Of a DNA stretch of 64,000 nucleotides, positions 46,190 to 56,339 are shown in pieces. The stretch's first letter is position 1, and each line of letters opens with the position of its first letter. The stretch comes from Trematomus loennbergii (taxonomy: Eukaryota; Chordata; Actinopteri; Perciformes; Nototheniidae): contig JAAOOA010000011.1 of assembly GCA_012861695.1 (NCBI GenBank), positions 310,001 to 374,000 of the forward strand, given 5' to 3'. A model generated the notes under the pieces. It was not told the DNA's origin and ran no database searches. It was given only the letters and a program-made list of their open reading frames with translations. The position numbers were made by a program, and so were the translations under genes.

Positions 46190-46455
46190 TTAGTCGTTAT
46201 TCATTTGTTTTAAAGCTCAATAAGGAAGATTTCAACTTTCACACACGTTGACTGGCGAAAAACTCTGCCCGGTTCCCTCGGCCCCCACCACGTTGAATAA
46301 ACAGAAGGCTGCTTTTGTGGAGGAAGTTACAGCGCTACGTACAGGCTCGGCATATGTACTGCAGCTTTTTCCAGCGGTATCCATACATCTCTTAATTTTG
46401 ACCTCAAAGTGCACCAGATTGATGCATTTAACTTCAATATAAAGAAAAACATCTT
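46190..46455 (+). repeat. Mosaic of two miniature-element families
   Basis: 46190-46375 matches the interior of 61459-62388 (ttcatttgttttaaagctca, ggcatatgtact). 46375-46455 matches 1212-1290 of the first hAT (ctcaaagtgcaccagattga, tgcatttaacttcaatat). Confidence 0.7.
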
Positions 46456-46781
46456 CTGTTGTAACAACAATAACATTAAATAGTAACATAGCTGAACATG
46501 GTATTGCACATTTAGCTTTCAGTGTTACTGACCTGAGATGTTTTTATTACATGAATTAAGGTGACTGAGGCTTTTTAACATAGACTTTTCAGATGTCTGA
46601 GTGTAATATCTGCATTTTCTATTTTGGTTCGATGAGGACACATCCTGGGGATTGTGTTTACAAACATTGACCATAACGTTCACCATCCCCCACCCCCTAC
46701 TGTATGTTGATTTTGACTTTGTTTGCCTACATGTAAATGGGTGGCATTTAGTACCTACCCCCCTCTGTTGCGGCTTTCACA

Positions 46782-46912
46782 CCAGCGCTTTTCCCTTTCT
46801 AGCTCCTAGCTAGAGCTTTTCTGGTTCAGCTTCGGTTTCCCTTTTCAGCTCCCGCTCTGTTCACACCGCCCAGCTGCAGCTACTGCTCAAAAGCGCCGGT
46901 GTGAAAGGGGCA
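46782..46912. mobile_element. Short miniature element with a paralogous empty site
   Basis: Ends ggctttcacaccagcgcttt and aaagcgccggtgtgaaaggg are near-inverse. The flanking text acccccctctg, then agtgaatacctgttgacttc, is found uninterrupted at 49191-49220, marking insertion after that segment was duplicated. Confidence 0.75.
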
Positions 46913-47131
46913 TGAGTGAATACCTGTTGACTTCACATCTTGTCACAAACTTTTTGGAAGACAAGACTGACCCAAGGCAGTACATTGCTGTATTACCCAC
47001 AGTCATTTACTTTGAATTTGTAATACAGTGTGATACTGTACATTATGCTGCACTGTGGGAATATTATCCTTAGGCGGGAAATGTATGTAAACTGGAGTCT
47101 GAAATAAGCTGCTCCATCTGTATGTGCAGTA

Positions 47132-48190
47132 TCTTTTTATTTTTTATTTAACCTTTATTTAACCAGATAAAACATTGAGATAAAATCTCATTTTCAATGC
47201 TGACCTGGCCAAGAAGGCAGCAACGTTACACATAACACATAACACATAACACAAACATATAAAATACAGAGAACATAACTAAGAAAACAAAAGACGAAAA
47301 AGCAGTCACTACATTGTGCACATTAGGACAGTAAGAAAAGTATGCAGTATACCTGTTACTGCAAGAGCAGCTGGTGGTAAGGACTTCAGACAACTTCAAT
47401 TTAAAACATGATATAGAGACAAGTGCCATCAGTTTTAGGCGTGATTGAAGGTCATTCCAAGACCAAGGACCATAATAAGAAAGACTCCTTTTTCCAGCCT
47501 CAGTCCGCACAGCAGGTACCTGGAACCGTATCCAGGCACTGGATCTGAGGTTGTAAGAGTCACAAACTGGGGCAAATCTGACACATATGTACAGTGGAAG
47601 CTTACCTAAAATGGCTTTATACATTAATAAAAACCAGTGCTGCATCCTACGCATAGTAAGTGAGGACCATCCAGTTAGGCTATACAGTGTGCAATGATGG
47701 GCTATAGGGTGCATTTGATATATAACGCAGTGCAGCATGGTAAAGTGGGTCAAGTTTGGCCAAAACAGTGGGACAGGCAAATCTATAGATTGTATCACCG
47801 TAGTCCAGCTGGGACAGGAATAAGCCAGAGACCAACCTTTTACGGGATGAAATTGAAAAACAACATTTAAGTCTGTAAAGGAAGCCAAGAGTGAATTTCA
47901 ATTTCTTTGTTAAAACTTCAATATGGTGTTTAAAGTTCAGATTACTGTCCAACCAAAAGCCCAGATATTTGTAGGTATCAACAAACTCAACAGAAACGCC
48001 ATCAAGGGTGTCAATGGAGAGGCAAGAGGAGGACGCTGACTTGGGAGCAAAAAGCATTGCTTTGGTTTTCTTACTGTTCAATAGCAGTTTGGAATCAAGA
48101 AGTGCATGCTGCAGCGTGATACAATCTGATTTTAAATTGGAAACGGCCATCTGCAGTGTGACTAAGCATGAAATTCCTAACTCAGGGTAG
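47132..48190 (-). pseudogene. 5'-truncated LINE, RT end and C-terminus
   Basis: Minus-strand text reads LLLNSKKTKAMLFAPKSA, YKYLGFWLDSNLNFKHH, LDYGDTIYRFACPTVLAKLD, a C-terminal region and a 3' UTR, ending in the inverse of aaaatgagattttatctcaa plus ggttaaataaagg (47140-47190). It is related to LINE B but a distinct family. A frameshift lies between 47680 and 47890. The EN and RT catalytic core are absent. It is inserted in one arm of a duplicated segment of the 12.2-kb element. Confidence 0.88.
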
Positions 48191-48301
48191 CCGCCTATGG
48201 TTTGCACGCTACCTCGGCTCCTGCTGAGGTGTGGTGTCACAGCGCTGTATTTATGCTGATGTGCCATCTCCCAACACCCCCGTTGGGTGTATAGCCTCTG
48301 G

Positions 48302-48672
48302 CAGGGGTTAAATTGGGCCGGGGCTGTCCGGGGCTAAGCCCCGGCACATAGGACGATGCTCTGATGTCATCACCCTCGCACATTTGTCATATGTTTACAA
48401 AAAAACGATGTTAACACTTTCTCAACAACGTGCAGTCAGGGGAGGCACGGATTGGCCGTCGGGAGAGTCGGGACTTATCCCGGTGGGCCGCTGGCCAGCT
48501 GTGAGTTCTGGAGAATCACAGAACGGCCGGACGCCAACGGTTCGCGACCGACAACAACCCCCCCTTGACAATTCACGAGCGTCTAACTCTCCCCCCCCCC
48601 CCCCCCCCCCCCCCCCCCCGTCGCACCTTCTAACAGAGCCACCCCACATATCAAATCCCAATTTAACCCCTG
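48302..48672. mobile_element. Non-autonomous hAT element with perfect 8-bp TSD
   Basis: Starts CAGGGGTTAAATTGGG and ends CCCAATTTAACCCCTG. The flanks 48294-48301 and 48673-48680 are both gcctctgg. It contains a run of 29 C bases (48591-48619). Confidence 0.95.
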
Positions 48673-48924
48673 GCCTCTGGAGCAGAAATGAAAGAGTTTT
48701 AAAAATGTTTACGTTTTGGTAAGTTTTAGGGAAATGTTGTAATATTGCAACGTTGGCCGTGGGAGCAGAATTTCTGTATTTCTACTCACATTGTCTGAAT
48801 AAATATATTGAACAACTAAGGGTTAATTTTCAGGATTGATTGCTTACTTAGCCCTATATCAGTATATAGCATGAATAATAATCACACATCACTCATATTT
48901 GTTATGAATAATCATTTATCATTT

Positions 48925-48985
48925 ATTAAATAGTAAGTCGCTTTGGATAAAAGCGTCAGCTAAATGCAATTTATGAAAACCTCAC
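48925..48985 (+). mobile_element. SINE tail copy
   Basis: ttaaatagtaagtcgctttg and ataaaagcgtcagctaaatg, then caatttatgaaaacctcact: nearly identical, in reverse, to 44767-44822, including bases outside the shared SINE core. Confidence 0.7.
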
Positions 48986-49484
48986 TCAGTGTTTTTATTG
49001 CTCTTGGGGCATTAAAAACAAGATTTTAACTTTAGTTTTTTATATAATATCTGCATTTTCTCTTTGAAAAACTAAGTCTTAGTTTGGCCATAGTTTGGAC
49101 ACTCATTTTTAATCACACACGTTCCCCATTCCATTCAAATTCTTGACTGAGCCTATATGCATTTGAAAATAAATAGTAGCTACAGTACCCCCCTCTGAGT
49201 GAATACCTGTTGACTTCACATCTTGTACACATTTAATTAGGAGCAAAAACACACACTTCAAGTCAGATCATCACCCTTAGCTATTTTAATTACCTCTCAA
49301 ACAACCTAAACTAGTTATAAATGTTTATTTTACTGTCGGCCGGGTCAGCTGCTGCATGAGACAGACACTGAAAAGTATTATCATCTGAAATTAATCATTA
49401 TGTTATTAGTATTAAATACATATAAGTATTTTTACTCCAGTAAGCTGGAGTCTAAAATAAGCTGCTACATCTGTAGTCTCTAGA

Positions 49485-49540
49485 GACCGAAGTCAGTTGA
49501 AAGGATTGTCGGTGGAAAACTGTGCAAAAGTGGAGTCGCG
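49485..49540 (+). other. Possible 5' exon of the DUF4806 gene, copy 1
   Basis: gaccgaagtcagttgaaagg to gagtcgcg, followed by the donor gtaagt at 49541. A near-identical segment with the same donor lies at 50211-50263. Probably non-coding 5' exon sequence. Confidence 0.45.
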
Positions 49541-49599
49541 GTAAGTTTTAAATGAAATGATAAACATGACTTTCTGCTGGCAATCGGTATTTACTAATC

Positions 49600-50062
49600 T
49601 ATATGCTCAGTGGAGCTAACTCCAGTTAAGCTAATATTCTCAGTTGGAGCTAACTCCAGATCTTTAAGCTAATATTTCAGTTGGAGCTAATGTCAGTTAA
49701 GCTAATATTCTCAGTTGCAGCTAACTCCAGTCAAGCTTATATTCTCAGTTGCAGCTAACTCCAGTCAAGCTAATATTCTCAGTTGCAGCTAACTCCAGTC
49801 AAGCTTATATTCTCAGTTGCAGCTAACTCCAGTCAAGCTAATATTCTCAGTTGCAGCTAACTCCAGTCAAGCTTATATTCTCAGTTGCAGCTAACTCCAG
49901 TCAAGCTAATATTCTCAGTTGCAGCTAACTCCAGTCAAGCTTATATTCTCAGTTGCAGCTAACTCCAGTCAAGCTAATATTCTCAGTTGGAGCTAACTCC
50001 AGTTAAGCTAATATTCTCAGTTGCAGCTAACTCCAGTTAAGCTAATATTCTCAGTTGTTATG
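49600..50062 (+). repeat. 34-bp minisatellite with 68-bp higher-order pattern
   Basis: About 13 units of ctcagttgcagctaactcca plus gtcaagctaatatt. In the middle, units with aagctt and with aagcta alternate regularly four times, giving a 68-bp repeat. A shorter version (3-4 units) recurs at 50335-50440. Confidence 0.95.
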
Positions 50063-50210
50063 CTGTAATATTAGAGTTAGCTACAAACTGAAAATCCAAC
50101 AGGTAGCCTACTGAAGTAAAGAGAGTCCCTTAACACTGGAATCGTTTTTTTTATCCCCCAGCAATATCTGATTTGAAGCAAATAAGCGCAAAAAAAAAAG
50201 GCGCCCTCAA

Positions 50211-50263
50211 GACGAAGTCAGTTGGAAGGATTGTCGGTGGAAAACTGCAAAAGTCGAGTCGCG
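50211..50263 (+). other. Possible 5' exon of the DUF4806 gene, copy 2
   Basis: gacgaagtcagttggaagga to gagtcgcg, then the donor gtaagt (50264). The copy 720 bp upstream and the following intron sequence, including the minisatellite, are also duplicated, so a whole exon-intron block was copied. Confidence 0.45.
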
Positions 50264-50458
50264 GTAAGTTTTAAATGAAATGATAAATATGACTTTATGC
50301 TGGCAATCGGTATCACTAACTATATTCTCATTCTCAGTGGAGCTAACTCCAGTTAAGCTAATATTCTCAGTTGGAGCTAACTCCAGTTAAGCTAATATTC
50401 TCAGTTGGAGCTAACTCCAGTTAAGATAATATTCTCAGTTGTTATGCCGTGATATTAG

Positions 50459-51784
50459 AGAACCTGCTGGTGGGCCGGATCCCCTTGGCAGAGATATACT
50501 GCCGGTAAAAGATATAACCTCCCTGTTGGCTCTGGAGAAACGTCTGAGGGAAGAGGCAGATCTTCAAAACAAATGGTAATTATTGCCCTTACCAACTTAA
50601 AAGGATGGGGAACCCAATTTGAAACTATTGTTAATATTTTACTTGCCACCTAAGTTGTATGTTGGACAGCAGTGAGGCTAAATACCAGCTAAGCGAAAAG
50701 GGAAATAATGTTTTTTAATGTTAATTTTTTTTAAATTAGGTTATTGTGACTTGTGTTTATATAATGCATGTATCCTTAGCTTTTAAATGATCTTTTTCAG
50801 ATTACTGCATTGAGTGTCATTGGAGGACTGGACGTTAAGGATTGCGTTTGGCGAGTGATGAAACACTGTTTTACCAACTCCCTTGCCAAACAGCTCAACT
50901 GGCATGGCATCAATGGGAAAACAGCATTCCACAGACTGCAACTGAAAGATGTCATTACTGGTAAGTGTTACATTGCGCTGTCATCAGTCTAATGAGTCCA
51001 GTCCCCTTTTCTTGCATGTTTGACACTCAGTTAGTACTTACTGATCCTAGATTCAACCAATTCAAATTACTCTTGGTAAAAAGTCAAGTAAAATGGTTAA
51101 CATGGTTTGCCACATAAAGAGTTAAAAAAGAAATTCTGAAAGGAGGCTGGAAGCACATCTACTCTTCTCCCTCATTGAGAAATTCTGGATCAGCTGCAGT
51201 CCGATTTTACTAGCAGGCGTCAAGCTTGTTGCTGTTGGGCAGCTGAAGGCAAAGGGCGTCCTCTGCCATGGCCAGAATGTTCTCAAAGTGTCGTCACCAC
51301 TGAATTCGTCGGACACAGCACGCCATGCACTTGGCTGATCCTTAGGTCCCCAGATTGCGTCCTAAGTTGTGCAATCCATCCAATGGCTTTACAATGTTCT
51401 CTATTTTTGGGGACTGTCAGAAACAACAGGCTCACAGCGACAGCAACAGACCAAGAGGTAGAATCCTACATAAAAAAATGGCTTCACCTTGCGGGCGACC
51501 GAGATGGAGGTAGAAGAGAGAGAGAGGAACGAAGACGAGCTGTCCAAGAAACCCGTAAGTCAGTTACAATATCTATTTTGCAATATATGTATAATAATTT
51601 GTAATATATAATATAGAAATACATAAGGAATTGTATTTTGTTTCCGGTTTTGTAAGTTTGTTTGTTTTAGTTGTTAACGTATTGAGTCTTAGGTTATCTG
51701 TTATTGAGTCAACAGAGTTTATTTGTTTGTGCATTCCTTATAGGCCTTCAAGATTCCCATGGGCCCAGTCAAGGAGGTCGATAA
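50459..51784 (+). pseudogene. DUF4806-domain gene, four exons, probably damaged
   Basis: Exon a 50459-50575 (after ttag) encodes LPVKDITSLLALEKRLREEA. Exon b 50801-50960 (tttttcag before, gtaagt after) encodes VIGGLDVKDCVWRVMKHC, SLAKQLNWHGINGKTAF and LQLKDVIT. Exon c 51411-51554 encodes RLTATATDQEVESYIKKWLH and LAGDRDGGRR, then gtaagt. Exon d 51744-51784 (after cttatag) ends with TAA. AATAAA follows at 51919. The GG-core, the N-W-x-G-x-x-G-K block and the DRDGGRR end match the Pfam DUF4806 family as I remember it; its function is unknown. Damage: exons a and b are out of phase by one base at consensus sites, and the exon c acceptor is GG, not AG. The usual N-terminal exons were not found. 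Confidence 0.75.
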
Positions 51785-51918
51785 ATCCATCAATAAAATG
51801 TCCAGGTTGTTCCCGTGCCAAGGTCGGCAAAAGTTCGTTCATTTTAGTTGAGCAGGGTTAGGTTTAACCCTATGGTTCTACAAGTATTCTGTTCTAGTTC
51901 TGTTTTCACGAGAGAATC

Positions 51919-51924
51919 AATAAA
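51919..51924 (+). terminator. Poly(A) signal of the DUF4806 gene
   Basis: AATAAA 135 bases after the stop codon, followed by a T-rich stretch. Confidence 0.55.
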
Positions 51925-51949
51925 ATAAATCTGAAATGTCACTGAGTCT

Positions 51950-52340
51950 GCAGAAGAGTTTGTTTATTTTTGGGGAGCTAAGCTTTATTTTTTAATTGCA
52001 TGTTTTTTCAAAGTTGCTTTACTATACAGCTATTTTGTTTTTGTTTATTATTCTGTTATTTTGGCATGGTTGGATTGTATCCCAGTTATTTTGAAAATGT
52101 AATGATGCAGTGGCTAGTTCATCACCACTATTAATAAATGATACAATCATTAAAAAAACGTTTGGTTCATCTGTAACTTATTTGAACATTTATTGATGCA
52201 ACTTTTGGGAGGCCATTTTGAAATTTGTATTTACTGTATGTTGAATATTGCTGTTGCAGAATCCATAGTGTCATTGATATTCAGTTACTGAGTCACCAAA
52301 GTTTTAATGGCTTTTTAGGGCTAGGTCTGGTTTATTTGGT
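51950..52340. other. Unassigned 3' flank of the DUF4806 gene
   Basis: T-rich sequence with no further exon, repeat or RNA recognised before the subterminal array. Confidence 0.4.
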
Positions 52341-52795
52341 TCATTCTTGGCAGACATGTGGCCATGCTTTGACCTGCTTGTGGCACAGATCTGGTAAACA
52401 TCACCCGACCGTCAAAGTGCCATAATTCCATGCCGCATTTGGGCCGGATGAGGATACGGAATGTGGGCCGGAATAAAAACTAACTGTGGCCCAGATTAGG
52501 GCCAGTTCTGGCCAACAAGTGGAACGCCCCAGTGCCATCACTCCATGCAGTATTTGGGCCAGATAAGGATATGGAATGTGGGCCGGATCTGGGCCAGGAT
52601 GAAAACTAACCGTGGCCCAGATTAGGGCCAGTTCTGGTTTATGTGGTTCGTTTTTGGTTGACATGTGGCATTGCTATGGCTTGCTTGTGGCCCATATCTG
52701 GCAAACAGGAGCGGAGCGCCAAAGTGCCATCATTCCATGCGGTATATGGGCCGGATGAAGGTGTTTTGTGTGGGCCGAATCTGGGCCAAAACTTT
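52340..52795 (+). repeat. Right subterminal tandem repeats
   Basis: Three to four units of about 120-130 bp with gacatgtggc, tgcttgtggcccatatctgg, caaagtgccatcattccatg and atgtgggccggat. They share the gtggccca core with the left array but are a different unit. Confidence 0.85.
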
Positions 52796-52809
52796 TTGCT
52801 ATCTGGGAT

Positions 52810-53889
52810 GGGTCTGGCACGTGTATCACCTTCCTGGACTTGAGAAAGAACAGCCCCTAATCCATACAGAGATGCATCAGTTGACAACAAGAATGGACGG
52901 GTGAAGTCAGGATGAGCCAGGACAGCACTGCAGATTAGTGAAGCCTTTAGGTCGCCAAAAGACTGCTCCTGCTCATGAGTCCAATCAGACTCACACAACC
53001 TCCTGCTCGACACTTTGACGTTAGGCCGTTTACTCTTTTCACACCTTTCAACAGGTCAAACAGCGGCTTGGCAACAGCAGAGAACCTTGGCACGAAATGC
53101 TGATAATAATTGACCATCCCTCTTCTGAGACGGTGTCTTGCCATCCAGCTCCATGAGGTCTGCACTTGTCATGTTCGCGATGCTCTCCACCTTAGATGGA
53201 TCAGTTGAAACACCATTCTCACCAACGATATGGCCGAGAAACTTCACTGTTCTCCGCAGGAAGAAGCACTTCTTGGGGGACAACTTCAAGTTGTGACCGC
53301 GTAGCCTGCTAAACACCATCTCCAGGCGATGTAAAGCTGTCTCCTCATCAGGTGCAAACACCAGCAAATCATCCAAGTAGCACAGCAAGCTCAGATAATT
53401 TTGGTCACCAAAGATACTGGTCATCATGCGCATGAAGCTGCCAGGGCTGTTGCATAGACCTTGTGGCAACCAGTTGTACCCATTGGCGTTGTAAAGGCTG
53501 AGTACTTCCTGTCATCCTCGTGAAGGGGCATGTTGTAAAAACCCGAGGTCAAATCCAGCGTACTGAACAGACAGTTGCCTCCCAATGCTGCCAAAAATCC
53601 CCTTGGTGGGGAAGAGGGTGGGCATCCTTCAGCGTCCTCTTGTTCAACCACCGAAAATCTGTGCAGATGTGATCCCCATTTTTCTTCCAAACTAGCACCA
53701 AAGGGGAAGCATATTCACTGGTCGATTTCCAGATTATCTCTTTCTCCTCCATGTCATTCAGCACTTGGCGTAGTTTTTGGTACTGACCAGGGGGCACTCT
53801 CCTGTATGGGAGCCTGAACGGTCTGTTGTCTGATAGGTGAATGCGGTGAAAATTTTTATGACGTGAAAATATGTCCTCATACTGTAGAA
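52810..53889 (-). pseudogene. Gypsy reverse transcriptase and start of RNase H
   Basis: RT text begins NRPFRLPYRRVPPGQYQKL, continues with VLVWKKNGDHICTDFRWLN, LFSTLDLTSGFYNMPLHED and the catalytic CYLDDLLVF (about 53355-53385), then VKFLGHIVGENGVST. RNase H starts with FLLSTDASLYGLGAVLSQ and stops at the 12.2-kb insertion. Two one-base frameshifts fall at homopolymers: the A run 53593-53597 and the C run 53479-53481. At both, one more base in the run would restore phase, so sequencing undercalls are as likely as decay. The hAT insertion at 53890 cuts the upstream side. Confidence 0.9.
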
Positions 53890-54428
53890 CAGGGGTATTC
53901 AACTAAAATTCAACGAGGTCCAGTTAGAGAAAATCTCCCCATGCAAAGGTCCGGAACATCAAAATGTCTAACTTGCTTTATGAATTAGTGTGATATTGAA
54001 GTAGCCTGTAGCTTTACCAACGTCTGCATGTAATCAACAACTGACTGCCAATCAAATAAAGAAAGTACAATTCAAAAACAACAATATTTATTGTCAATGA
54101 ACATTGAACTATACAGATATACAGTAAATACTGTGGATATGTGTAATGTTCCTCTCGGGCTGCATTTAAAAATAAAACAGATAAAATAAATAAAATTTGC
54201 TTTTGAAAATATGTGCATCTTTAAAGTGCTTAATTTTAGATAAATAAAATAAAGTGTAGCAGCAGCTTGAGTTTCCCTTTTTCTTTGTTAACAGTTTCAC
54301 ATCGTGACTTAACAGTTTCAGACGATTATAGAACATATCAGTCTTTACACATCATAACAATTGAACAGTTTTAAAGTTTCTCTTTCTTTCCCTCTTATAT
54401 TGCAGTCCCTCACTCACTTTGTTTTAAT

Positions 54429-56300
54429 TCAGTGCGAGAATTGAGCTCGAGCTTCTCCTGCCAGGATTTTAAATCTGGGCTGAAATGGTGTCAGAGCCAT
54501 TCTCATACACACATGCAGGTGCTCATTGGTTAGCCTGGAACGATATTTTGTTTTAATAATGTTCATTGTGGAGAAAGCTGCCTCGCAGCTGTATGTGGAG
54601 CCAAACATGGTGAAGATATATAGAGCTACTTTCCTCAGACCTGGGAAAGCTGTCTCAGAGACTGTTTTGAGCCAGAAAGTGGCAGGGTCAGTTCTTCCAA
54701 ATTGCTCTTTCAGGGCCATGTCTGCTTGGAGATCAACCAGTTGCATCTGGAGAGGCCCAGCATTTGCCCACTTGAAGTGCTGTGTGACTTCCTTTGAGAA
54801 CTCCCTGACATCTGTGATAAGAAATGGGTTCTGAATGAACATGGTGAGCTGCCGTCCAAAGCTGAAGCTGTCAAAACGTTTGCTGAAGTTTACAATCAGC
54901 TTATCAACAAAGTCAACAAAAGAAGACACATTTCTCTGTCCCTGAACCTGTTCCTGCACTGCTGGGAAGTGTGCACAGTCTCCCTGCAGATCTTCCTTGA
55001 ACACTTCAAGTTTCCTCTGAAAGGAGCGGACAGCTGTCATCAATTCACAAATTGAATTGTCCTTGCCCTGTAGCTTCAAATTCAGTTCATTCAGATGCGA
55101 AGTGATGTCAACCAAAAAGGCCACATTATCCATCTTTTTCTCATCTTCTAAAAAGAGAGAAAACTGTGTTGCCTTCTGACTTCTCATCTCTGCCAAGAAA
55201 GCTGCTACTTCCCTTCTGATGGACCAAAAGCGCTCCAATACCCTGCCTTTGCTGAGCCATCTCACATTGTTGTGCAGCAAAAGATCATCAGCGTTTGCAT
55301 CAACTTCTCTGAGGAATTCCCTGAGCATGCGATGCTGATAGGAAGAGGATGCCCTGAGAAAATTGATCATTTTCATCACTGTGTTCATCACCTCAGCATG
55401 CTCATCTGACAGGGAGGAGCACAGGACAGATTGATGGATGATGCAATGGTAAGAGATGAGCTCAGGATTATCCTCTTTCATTCTTGACACAGCTCCTTTC
55501 TCTCTCCCTATCATGGCAGGGGCTCCATCTGTGGTTATTGAAACCACTTGTTTTGGCTCTATTCCTCGCTTTGTTAACATCTCCTTAATGGCCAGGTAGA
55601 TGTCCTCTCCTCTTGTACTGGTCTGAAGGGGAGTTACACCTAGCATGTCTTCACAGAACACTTTATTGTCTTTGTTGAAGAACCTTACATAAATTAACAG
55701 CTGAGCATTGTCAGAAACATCAGTGGACTCATCTACAGCTAAGCTTACACAGGGTGCCTTATGAAGGGCTTCATCCAGCTGGGCTAGCACATCCTGGGTT
55801 AATACTTCACTCCTCCTTGTGGCTGATGATGCTGACAAAGGTATTTGCTTAATTTGTTCACAAAGCTCTTCTTTTTGTTTTCCCTCAAGCAAGGTTTGAG
55901 CTACTGCACTCATGCACTCCTTGACAACCTCTCCATCAGTAAATGGTTTTTTGTTTTGACCCAAAATCCAAGCCACTCTGAGGGAACATTCATTAGCACG
56001 TTGTTGGGCAGTGAATGAATGGGTCAGGATTCTGGTGGAATGATCATATTGGGCTCTCAGACTGCTTCTTTTTTGTGACCTCAGTTCTGAGTTGAGAGGG
56101 AATGTTTGGTCAAACACTTTATGTTTGGTCTCATAGTGGCGTTTCACATTGGCACTTTTAATGAGCGCCACGGTCTCTGAACAGATGAGACACACTGGTT
56201 TTGTGCTCCCAGTGGGCAGGATGAACATGAATGAGTCCGTCCACTCAGGGTTAAAAGCTCTGTTCTCACTGTCCACTTTCCTCTTCTTAGAGAGCGCCAT
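54429..56300 (-). CDS. hAT transposase, BED-finger type, intact frame
   Basis: A single 623-residue frame without stops or shifts. An N-terminal BED-type zinc finger has C37, C40, H55 and H60. The hAT catalytic triad is present: D190 in SLAVDESTD, D258 in ITTDGAPAMIG and E573 in YSCEAAFSTMN. The C-x2-H pair (C286, H289) and the conserved W348 (NVRWLS) are also there. The C-terminal dimerisation region is IIKTKYRSRLTNEHL. The family is that of Charlie-like hATs from which mammalian ZBED5, GTF2IRD2 and FAM200-type genes derive. It would bind the element ends in the nucleus and catalyse cut-and-paste. The start at 56300 (MALSKKRKVD) carries a basic nuclear-signal-like stretch. Length is normal for the family, and the perfect TSD suggests a recent insertion. 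Confidence 0.92.
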   Translation of the reverse strand: MALSKKRKVDSENRAFNPEWTDSFMFILPTGSTKPVCLICSETVALIKSANVKRHYETKHKVFDQTFPLNSELRSQKRSSLRAQYDHSTRILTHSFTAQQRANECSLRVAWILGQNKKPFTDGEVVKECMSAVAQTLLEGKQKEELCEQIKQIPLSASSATRRSEVLTQDVLAQLDEALHKAPCVSLAVDESTDVSDNAQLLIYVRFFNKDNKVFCEDMLGVTPLQTSTRGEDIYLAIKEMLTKRGIEPKQVVSITTDGAPAMIGREKGAVSRMKEDNPELISYHCIIHQSVLCSSLSDEHAEVMNTVMKMINFLRASSSYQHRMLREFLREVDANADDLLLHNNVRWLSKGRVLERFWSIRREVAAFLAEMRSQKATQFSLFLEDEKKMDNVAFLVDITSHLNELNLKLQGKDNSICELMTAVRSFQRKLEVFKEDLQGDCAHFPAVQEQVQGQRNVSSFVDFVDKLIVNFSKRFDSFSFGRQLTMFIQNPFLITDVREFSKEVTQHFKWANAGPLQMQLVDLQADMALKEQFGRTDPATFWLKTVSETAFPGLRKVALYIFTMFGSTYSCEAAFSTMNIIKTKYRSRLTNEHLHVCMRMALTPFQPRFKILAGEARAQFSH

Positions 56301-56339
56301 GTGTAAATATGTGTCTCTCCCTGTCTGCCGCTAACTTGC

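Larger units (their letters stand above)
40559..52807. mobile_element. 12.2-kb inverted-repeat element carrying a DUF4806 gene
   Basis: Left end CCCAGATAGCAA (40559-40570) and right end TTGCTATCTGGG (52796-52807) are exact inverses, and both are followed within about 10 bp by a tggccca motif. AT is duplicated (40557-40558 and 52808-52809), and Gypsy RNase H coding reads in phase across the junction once the element is set aside. Tandem subterminal repeats occur at both ends. A plus-strand spliced gene with a DUF4806 domain lies at 50459-51784. The rest is older debris: piggyBac-like, hAT, MITE, SINE and LINE insertions. A 2-bp TSD is known for ISL2EU-type and some other superfamilies, but I see no matching transposase. 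Confidence 0.85.

Noticed and set aside
49600..50062. Regular 34-bp repeats as a possible CRISPR array
   Set aside because: No unique spacers; units are directly adjacent, and the setting is vertebrate DNA.
51122..51316. 64-codon minus-strand frame inside the DUF4806 gene as a second gene
   Set aside because: Lies in an intron, has no recognised motif and no clear start context.
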